A DNA stretch of 64,000 nucleotides. Origin: Caulobacteraceae bacterium (GTDB lineage Bacteria > Pseudomonadota > Alphaproteobacteria > Caulobacterales > Caulobacteraceae). Positions 58,757 to 64,000 of this stretch are shown in pieces. Under the pieces are notes generated by a model. That model was given only the letters and a program-made list of their open reading frames with translations, was not told the origin of the DNA and ran no database searches. Numbering within the stretch: the stretch's first letter is position 1; every line of letters begins with the position of its first letter. The translations under genes were made by a program, and so were the position numbers. Location: NCBI GenBank assembly GCA_947475735.1, contig CANJLQ010000002.1, positions 248,001-312,000 of the forward strand, in the 5' to 3' direction.

Positions 58757-58884
58757 CCGCTCATCCCCGCGAAAGCGGGGACCCAGTCCTTAAGTGAGGC
58801 AAGGCGATCTGGATCATCACCAACAACCCTCTTTGAGTGTCATCGCCCAAAGCACTGGGTCCCCGCTTTCGCGGGGATGAGCGG
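58757..58884. repeat. Family-2 inverted-pair repeat (copy F)
   Basis: The 32-nt arm CCGCTCATCCCCGCGAAAG... (58757-58788) recurs inverted at 58853-58884 with one mismatch. The unit is the reverse-orientation counterpart of 24349-24477, including the CTTAAG and GCCCAAAG segments next to the arms. It fills the space between rpsP and rimM in a ribosomal operon. Confidence 0.88.
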
Positions 58885-58898
58885 AAAAGAAGAGACCC

Positions 58899-59486
58899 TT
58901 AGGCCTCGGTCTTCTCTTCTTCGGCGGCCGGAGCGTCTTCAGCCGGAGCTTCGGCGGCCGGGGCCTCCTCGGCGGCGGCTTCCGGAGCGGCGTCTTCGGC
59001 AGCAGCCTCTTCAGCCGGAGCCTCTTCGACCGGCGGAGCGTTCTTGGCGGCTTCGGCGGCGGCGGCGGCTTCTTCCTTGGCACGCTGGGCGGCTTCGGCG
59101 GCCTCGATCTTGGCGGCGGCTTCGGCCTCGGCGCGGTCGGCTTCGCGCTGGGCGCGCTCGGCGGCGCGTTCCTGGGCCTTCTTGCCCGGCTCGCCCTTCT
59201 TCAGGTTCTGGCCTTGCGTCCACTTGACCTTGCCGGCCAGGGCCTCGTCCTGGGACAGGAAGCGGGCGACGCGATCGGTCGGCTGGGCGCCCTTGCCCAG
59301 CCACTCGGCGATGCGGTCCTGCTTCAGCGTCACGCGCGGCTTGTCGCCGTCGCGCGGCAGCATGGGGTTGTAGGTGCCCACGCGCTCGATGAACTTGCCG
59401 TCGCGCGGCGAGTGGCTGTCGGCGATGACGATGTAGTAGTAGGGGCGCTTCTTGGCGCCGCCGCGGGCCAGACGAATCTTCAGCAT
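58899..59486 (-). CDS. rpsP: 30S ribosomal protein S16 with long Ala/Glu tail
   Basis: Ribosomal protein S16. The first ~85 residues are the S16 core ([20 protein letters not shown], then [16 protein letters not shown]). A tail of about 110 residues follows, rich in Ala and Glu ([19 protein letters not shown] and similar), probably disordered. Extended S16 proteins are frequent in Alphaproteobacteria, but this tail is longer than the domain itself. Total 195 aa against about 82 in E. coli. It lies just downstream of ffh. Confidence 0.96.
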   Translation of the reverse strand: MLKIRLARGGAKKRPYYYIVIADSHSPRDGKFIERVGTYNPMLPRDGDKPRVTLKQDRIAEWLGKGAQPTDRVARFLSQDEALAGKVKWTQGQNLKKGEPGKKAQERAAERAQREADRAEAEAAAKIEAAEAAQRAKEEAAAAAEAAKNAPPVEEAPAEEAAAEDAAPEAAAEEAPAAEAPAEDAPAAEEEKTEA

Positions 59487-59508
59487 TGTCAGTCTCTTTC
59501 TAGGTAAA

Positions 59509-61053
59509 TCAGTCGGTTTTCTTGGGGAAGCCCGGCAGGCCCGGAAGGCCTCCCGGCATTTGTCCGCCGCCCAGGCCGGAGAGCCGGTCCTGAAGGGCTT
59601 TCATCTCTTGTTCGGTGGGCTCGGGCAGGCGTCCGCCGCCCAGCGCCTTCAGACGGCTGATGTCGGGACCCCCGCCCCCCATTCCGCCGGGGCCGCCGCC
59701 CATGCCCATGCCGCCCATCATGGCGGCCATCTTCTGCATGTTGCCGCGCCCGCCCTTGGCCAGGGATTTGACCATGTCGGCCATCTGGCGGTGCTGTTTC
59801 AGCAGGCGGTTGATCTCCTGCACCTCGACGCCGGCCCCGGCCGCGACGCGCTTCTTGCGTGACGCATTCAACAGGTCCGGCTTCTTTCGCTCCGACTTCG
59901 TCATGGACGAGATGATCGCCTCCTGACGAAGGATCATCCGGTCGTCGATGTTGGCGTCGGCCATCTGGGCCTTCATCTTGGCCACGCCGGGCATCAGGCC
60001 CATGATGCCCTGAAGCCCGCCCATCTTCTTCATCTGCTGCAGCTGGGCGGCGAGATCGTTCAGGTCGAACTGCCCCTTGGCCAGCTTCCTGGCCATGGCC
60101 TCGGCCTTGGCCTGGTCCAGCTCTCCGGCGGCCTTTTCGACCAGGGCGACGATGTCTCCCTGGCCCAGGATGCGACCGGCGACGCGCCGCGCGTCGAACA
60201 CGTCCAGCGCATCGACCTTTTCGCCCGCGCCCAGATATTTGATCGGCAGGCCGGTGACGGCCCGCATCGACAGCATGGCCCCGCCGCGCCCGTCGCCGTC
60301 AGCGCGCGTCAGGACCAGACCCGTCAGCGGCAGCCGCTCGTTAAAGGCCGTCGCGGTCCGGACCGCGTCCTGGCCGGTCAGACTGTCGGCGACCAGCAGG
60401 GTCTCGACGGGATTGGCGATGGAGGCGACCTCGGCCACCTCGTTCATCAGCGCCTCGTCCAGCGTGATCCGCCCGGCGGTGTCGAGGATCAGGACGTCGA
60501 AGCCCTGAAGCTTGGCCGACTGAAGCGCGCGTCGGGTGATCTGGACCGCGCTCTCGCCCTGGACGATCGGCAGGGTCGCGACCTCGATCTGCTTGCCCAG
60601 CTGGGCCAGCTGTTCCATCGCCGCCGGACGCCGGGTGTCCAGCGAGGCCATCATGACCTTCTTGCGATCGAACTTGGTCAGCCGCAGCGCCAGCTTGGCC
60701 GACGTCGTCGTCTTGCCCGACCCCTGCAGACCGGCCATCAGCACGACGGCCGGCGGCGTGGCGTTCAGGTTCAGCGGCGTCGGCTCCTCGCCGCCCAGCA
60801 TCTCGACCAGGCCGTCATAGACGATCTTGATGACCTGATCGGCCGGACGGACCGAGCGGATGACCTCCTCGCCCGTGGCCTTTTCGGTGGCGAAGGCGAT
60901 GAAGTCCTTGACGACCGGCAGGGCGACGTCGGCCTCCAGCAGGGCCACGCGCACTTCGCGCATCGCCTCGGCCACGTCCTTTTCGGACAGGGCGCCGCGC
61001 CCGGTGATCCGGTCGAAAACGCCTGTCAGCCGCTCGTTCAGAGCCTCGAACAT
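59509..61053 (-). CDS. ffh: Signal recognition particle protein Ffh
   Basis: GTPase of the signal recognition particle that binds signal sequences with 4.5S RNA (514 aa). NG-domain motifs: [37 protein letters not shown] (G4 variant) and [13 protein letters not shown]. The M domain is Met-rich near the end ([17 protein letters not shown]) after [14 protein letters not shown]. The start is the ATG at 61053. It is first in ffh-rpsP-rimM. Confidence 0.97.
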   Translation of the reverse strand: MFEALNERLTGVFDRITGRGALSEKDVAEAMREVRVALLEADVALPVVKDFIAFATEKATGEEVIRSVRPADQVIKIVYDGLVEMLGGEEPTPLNLNATPPAVVLMAGLQGSGKTTTSAKLALRLTKFDRKKVMMASLDTRRPAAMEQLAQLGKQIEVATLPIVQGESAVQITRRALQSAKLQGFDVLILDTAGRITLDEALMNEVAEVASIANPVETLLVADSLTGQDAVRTATAFNERLPLTGLVLTRADGDGRGGAMLSMRAVTGLPIKYLGAGEKVDALDVFDARRVAGRILGQGDIVALVEKAAGELDQAKAEAMARKLAKGQFDLNDLAAQLQQMKKMGGLQGIMGLMPGVAKMKAQMADANIDDRMILRQEAIISSMTKSERKKPDLLNASRKKRVAAGAGVEVQEINRLLKQHRQMADMVKSLAKGGRGNMQKMAAMMGGMGMGGGPGGMGGGGPDISRLKALGGGRLPEPTEQEMKALQDRLSGLGGGQMPGGLPGLPGFPKKTD

Positions 61054-61332
61054 ACAAACCTCATCAAGGCGGGTGAGGCGGCTCCATACGACAACGGCCC
61101 CTGGCGACGATCACGTCGGCAGGGGGTTCTCGCCAGCCTCGTCCCGAGCTGTCGGGGGTCGTGCCGGTGGAGACGCGAAGGTTCACTTGCGCCGGAAGCG
61201 GCGGCTTATGCTCGAAAAGCGTCCGTCTGTCGACTCTGGGCGAAACGCACATTGCATTTCAGCCAACGGGTCAGGTGTGGCGCTCTGGCGCACCCCTGTT
61301 ACGGTAAGGCCCTGCCCCTGAGTGAGACTGCC

Positions 61333-64000
61333 ATGCCTGCCACGATGCCCGTCGCCGACAATCGCCTACGCGAGGAGGTGCGGCTGCTGGGCGGCCTGCT
61401 CGGCGAGGTCATTCGTGACGAGGCCGGACAGGCGCTTTACGACCGGATCGAGGCGGTGCGCGTGGCCTCGGTCGGCTACCACCGCCATGCGGGTGCGCGC
61501 GGCTCGGCGGAGCTGGAGCGCCTCCTCTCGGACCTGTCGCTGGATGATGCGGTGGGGCTGGCGCACGGGTTCGCGGTCTTCTCCCTCCTGGCCAATGTGG
61601 CTGAGGACCGGGCGGGCAAGCGCCGGGCGCGCAGCCAGTCGGCCGAGGGGGCCCGGGCCGATACGCCGGACGGGGCCCTGGCCCGGCTGGATGCCGCAGG
61701 CCGGTCGATCGAGGATGCGCGGGCCCTGCTGTCGGACGCCCTGATCTCGCCCGTCCTCACCGCCCACCCGTCGGAGGTTCGGCGCAAGAGCGTGATCGAT
61801 CGCATCGCCGCCGTGTCAGACCTGCTGGACGCCTGCGACCGCGATGATCTCGCCTGCGCGCCCGATGTCCTGCGGTCGGGGCTGCGGCGACAGGCCGTGA
61901 TCCTGTGGGCTACGCGCCTGGTCCGCACCACCGGCCTGGTGGTCCAGGACGAGATCGACACGGTCGTTTCCTTCCTGGAGCGGGTGTTCCTCAAGGTCGC
62001 GCCCGAACAGCTGGTCGACTGGCGACGGCGGCTGGATGCGCCGGACCTGAAGCCCTTCGTCCGCATCGGGGCCTGGGTCGGGGGCGACCGGGACGGCAAT
62101 CCAAACGTCGACGCCGCCGCCCTGCGCGCCGCCTTCGCGACGCCGGCCAAGGCCGTGCTGCGGCACTATCTGGAGGCGGTGAACACCCTGGGCGCGGAGC
62201 TGAGCCTGTCCGGCTCGCTGGTGCGGGTCAGCCCAGAACTGCAGGCCTTGGCCGATGGGTCGGGCGATGGTTCGCCCCACCGGGCCGACGAGCCCTATCG
62301 CCGCGCGCTCAGCCAGATCTACGCCCGACTGTCGGCCACGCATCGGATGTTGACCGGCGAGACCGCGCCCCGCCCCGCGCCGTTCGAGGCCCCGCCCTAT
62401 GACGGCCCTGCGGCCTTTCGGGCGGACCTCAGCGTGCTGCACGACAGCCTGATCGCCAGTCATGGCGAGGTCTTCGCCGACGACGGCCTGTCCCGGCTGA
62501 TCGCCACGGTCGATGTGTTCGGCTTCCACATGGCGACCCTGGACCTGCGCCAGAACTCGGACGTCCATGCCCGCGTGGTCGCCGATCTGCTGCGGGTCGC
62601 CGGAGTCTGTCCGGACTATGCGGCGCTGGACGAAGAGGCGCGGCTGGCGTTGCTGGCGGACGAGCTGAAGACCCCCCGCCCCCTCTTCAGCCCCTATGCC
62701 GCCTACACGCCCGAGACCCTGAAGGAACGCGCGATCCTGGAGGCGGCGGCCGAGGCCATCGCCCGCTTCGGGCCCGACGCCATCCGCACCCACATCGTGT
62801 CCAAGACCGACGCGGCCTCGGACCTGCTGGAGGTCTATTTGTTGCTCAAGGAGGTCGGCCTCTATCGTCCGGAAGACCCCGGTGCTTGCCCGATCCAGGC
62901 CGCGCCCCTGTTCGAGACCATCGACGACCTGAGGGCGGCCAAGCCCACGCTGGAGCGGCTGCTGGCCGAACCCTCGGCCCTGGCCGTCGCCCGCGCGCGC
63001 GGCGTGCAGGAGGTCATGATCGGCTATTCCGACTCGAACAAGGACGGCTCCTACCTGACCTCGACGTGGGAGTTGCACGAGGCCTCACGCGCCCTGCTTT
63101 CGGTCACCCAGGCCGTGGGTCTGCGGCTCCAGCTGTTCCACGGGCGCGGCGGGGCGGTCGGGCGGGGCGGCGGGTCCAGTTTCGCCGGCGTCCTGTCCCA
63201 GCCGACCGGCACGGTCGCGGGCCGCATCCGCATCACCGAACAGGGCGAGGTCATCGCCAACAAATACGGCGAGCCCGACGTGGCGCGCCGCAACCTCGAC
63301 GCCCTGACCGCCGGCACCCTGATCGCGTCCCTTGCCCCGCCGCCGGACGAGGCCATGACGGCGCGGCACGGCGCGACGGCCGCCGCCCTGTCGCGCGCCT
63401 CGATGGCCGCCTATCGGGCCCTGGTCTATGAGACGCCGGGCTTCGTCGATTACTTCCGCGCCGCCACCCCGATCAACGAGATCGCCGAGCTGAAGATCGG
63501 CTCGCGGCCGACCTCGCGGACGGCCTCCACCGCCATCGAGGATCTGCGCGCCATTCCCTGGGTGCTGAGCTGGAGCCAGAGCCGGGTCATGCTGCCCGGC
63601 TGGTTCGGCTTCGGCTCCGCTTGCGAGGACGCCGACCCCGAGGAACTGCGCGCCATGGCCGTCGACTGGCCCTTCTTCCGGACCCTGGTCCAGAACATGG
63701 AGATGATCATGGCCAAGGCCGACATGACCATCGCCCGGCGCTATGCCTCCCTGGTCGAGGATCAGGCCTTGGCCGCTCGCGTGTTCGGGGCCGTGCAGGA
63801 CGAGTGGGACAGGACGCAGGCGGCGGTGCTGTCGATCACGGGCCAGACCGCGCTGCTGGGCGGCCAGCCGGAGCTGGATCGCCTGATCCGGCTGCGGATG
63901 CCCTATGTCGAGCCCTTGAACCATGTGCAGATCGAACTGATCCGCCGCCGCCGCGCGGGCGACGACGATCCGCGGGTCCGCGAAGGCATCCTGCTGGCCA
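61333..64000 (+). CDS. ppc: Phosphoenolpyruvate carboxylase, 3' end outside window
   Basis: Anaplerotic enzyme making oxaloacetate from PEP and bicarbonate. About 889 residues are visible and the gene runs past the window end. Diagnostic motifs are HPSEVRRKSV (the first catalytic His; often HPTE), GAWVGGDRDGNP, FGFHMATLDLRQ, VMIGYSDSNKDGSYL, and the FHGRGGAVGRGGG loop. PGWFGFGSACED follows further on. The start is the ATG at 61333; a second ATG at 61345 is possible. It is divergent from ffh, with a 279-nt gap in which I see no gene. Confidence 0.95.
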   Translation, partial: MPATMPVADNRLREEVRLLGGLLGEVIRDEAGQALYDRIEAVRVASVGYHRHAGARGSAELERLLSDLSLDDAVGLAHGFAVFSLLANVAEDRAGKRRARSQSAEGARADTPDGALARLDAAGRSIEDARALLSDALISPVLTAHPSEVRRKSVIDRIAAVSDLLDACDRDDLACAPDVLRSGLRRQAVILWATRLVRTTGLVVQDEIDTVVSFLERVFLKVAPEQLVDWRRRLDAPDLKPFVRIGAWVGGDRDGNPNVDAAALRAAFATPAKAVLRHYLEAVNTLGAELSLSGSLVRVSPELQALADGSGDGSPHRADEPYRRALSQIYARLSATHRMLTGETAPRPAPFEAPPYDGPAAFRADLSVLHDSLIASHGEVFADDGLSRLIATVDVFGFHMATLDLRQNSDVHARVVADLLRVAGVCPDYAALDEEARLALLADELKTPRPLFSPYAAYTPETLKERAILEAAAEAIARFGPDAIRTHIVSKTDAASDLLEVYLLLKEVGLYRPEDPGACPIQAAPLFETIDDLRAAKPTLERLLAEPSALAVARARGVQEVMIGYSDSNKDGSYLTSTWELHEASRALLSVTQAVGLRLQLFHGRGGAVGRGGGSSFAGVLSQPTGTVAGRIRITEQGEVIANKYGEPDVARRNLDALTAGTLIASLAPPPDEAMTARHGATAAALSRASMAAYRALVYETPGFVDYFRAATPINEIAELKIGSRPTSRTASTAIEDLRAIPWVLSWSQSRVMLPGWFGFGSACEDADPEELRAMAVDWPFFRTLVQNMEMIMAKADMTIARRYASLVEDQALAARVFGAVQDEWDRTQAAVLSITGQTALLGGQPELDRLIRLRMPYVEPLNHVQIELIRRRRAGDDDPRVREGILLA

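Overview
The window is GC-rich chromosomal DNA from an alphaproteobacterium, most probably a Brevundimonas-like member of the Caulobacterales. This is inferred from the block mutM - enoyl-CoA hydratase - rpsT - dnaA - dnaN - recF - gyrB, from a TonB receptor of the Xanthomonas/Caulobacter type, from GANTC (CcrM-type) sites in the dnaA promoter region, and from the codon bias. It is nearly all core genome. No rRNA, tRNA, insertion sequence, prophage or CRISPR array was recognised.

Layout. 1-9.3 kb: dGTPase (cut by the window edge), erpA, a BLUF blue-light sensor, a MoeB/ThiF adenylyltransferase, typA, a cytochrome c', a GIY-YIG protein inside a repeat element, an OPT transporter and a PAP2 phosphatase. 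9.4-21.6 kb: replication and repair block (mutM, rpsT, dnaA, dnaN, recF, gyrB), interrupted by two genes on the opposite strand. 21.7-31.6 kb: TonB receptor, alpha/beta hydrolase, a small AT-richer patch (HNH protein plus a Cys-repeat miniprotein), argH-lptM-lysA, and a TlpA thioredoxin. 31.6-46.9 kb: bolA - AKR-like - grxD, a thioesterase, an HisKA_2 kinase, rpsD, sodB, glutathione-dependent formaldehyde dehydrogenase, sirtuin, TrmJ, nuclease, nitroreductase, M28 peptidase and FAD protein. 46.9-57 kb: amino-sugar synthesis (glmM, glmS divergent) and unsaturated fatty acid synthesis (fabA-fabB-antiporter-fabI). 57-64 kb: GST, yegP, rimM-rpsP-ffh, and ppc (cut by the window edge).

The most unusual content is intergenic. 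At least four repeat families occur as inverted pairs. Family 1 has a ~35-nt terminal motif starting GTCATCCCGGCCGAAGCG. It bounds two homologous ~195-200 bp units (2886-3079 and 14236-14435) whose cores are two hairpins. The same termini bound a third unit (5777-6262) in which a GIY-YIG nuclease gene lies between two hairpins. That arrangement suggests a nuclease-bearing parent element with gene-less derivatives, comparable to REPIN/RAYT systems but with a GIY-YIG protein. Arrays of degenerate 7-bp units run from the stop codons of neighbouring genes towards these elements at four loci. Families 2 (24349, 58757), 3 (17576, 56917) and 4 (28621) are further inverted-pair elements. A perfect 48-bp tandem triplicate follows tlpA.
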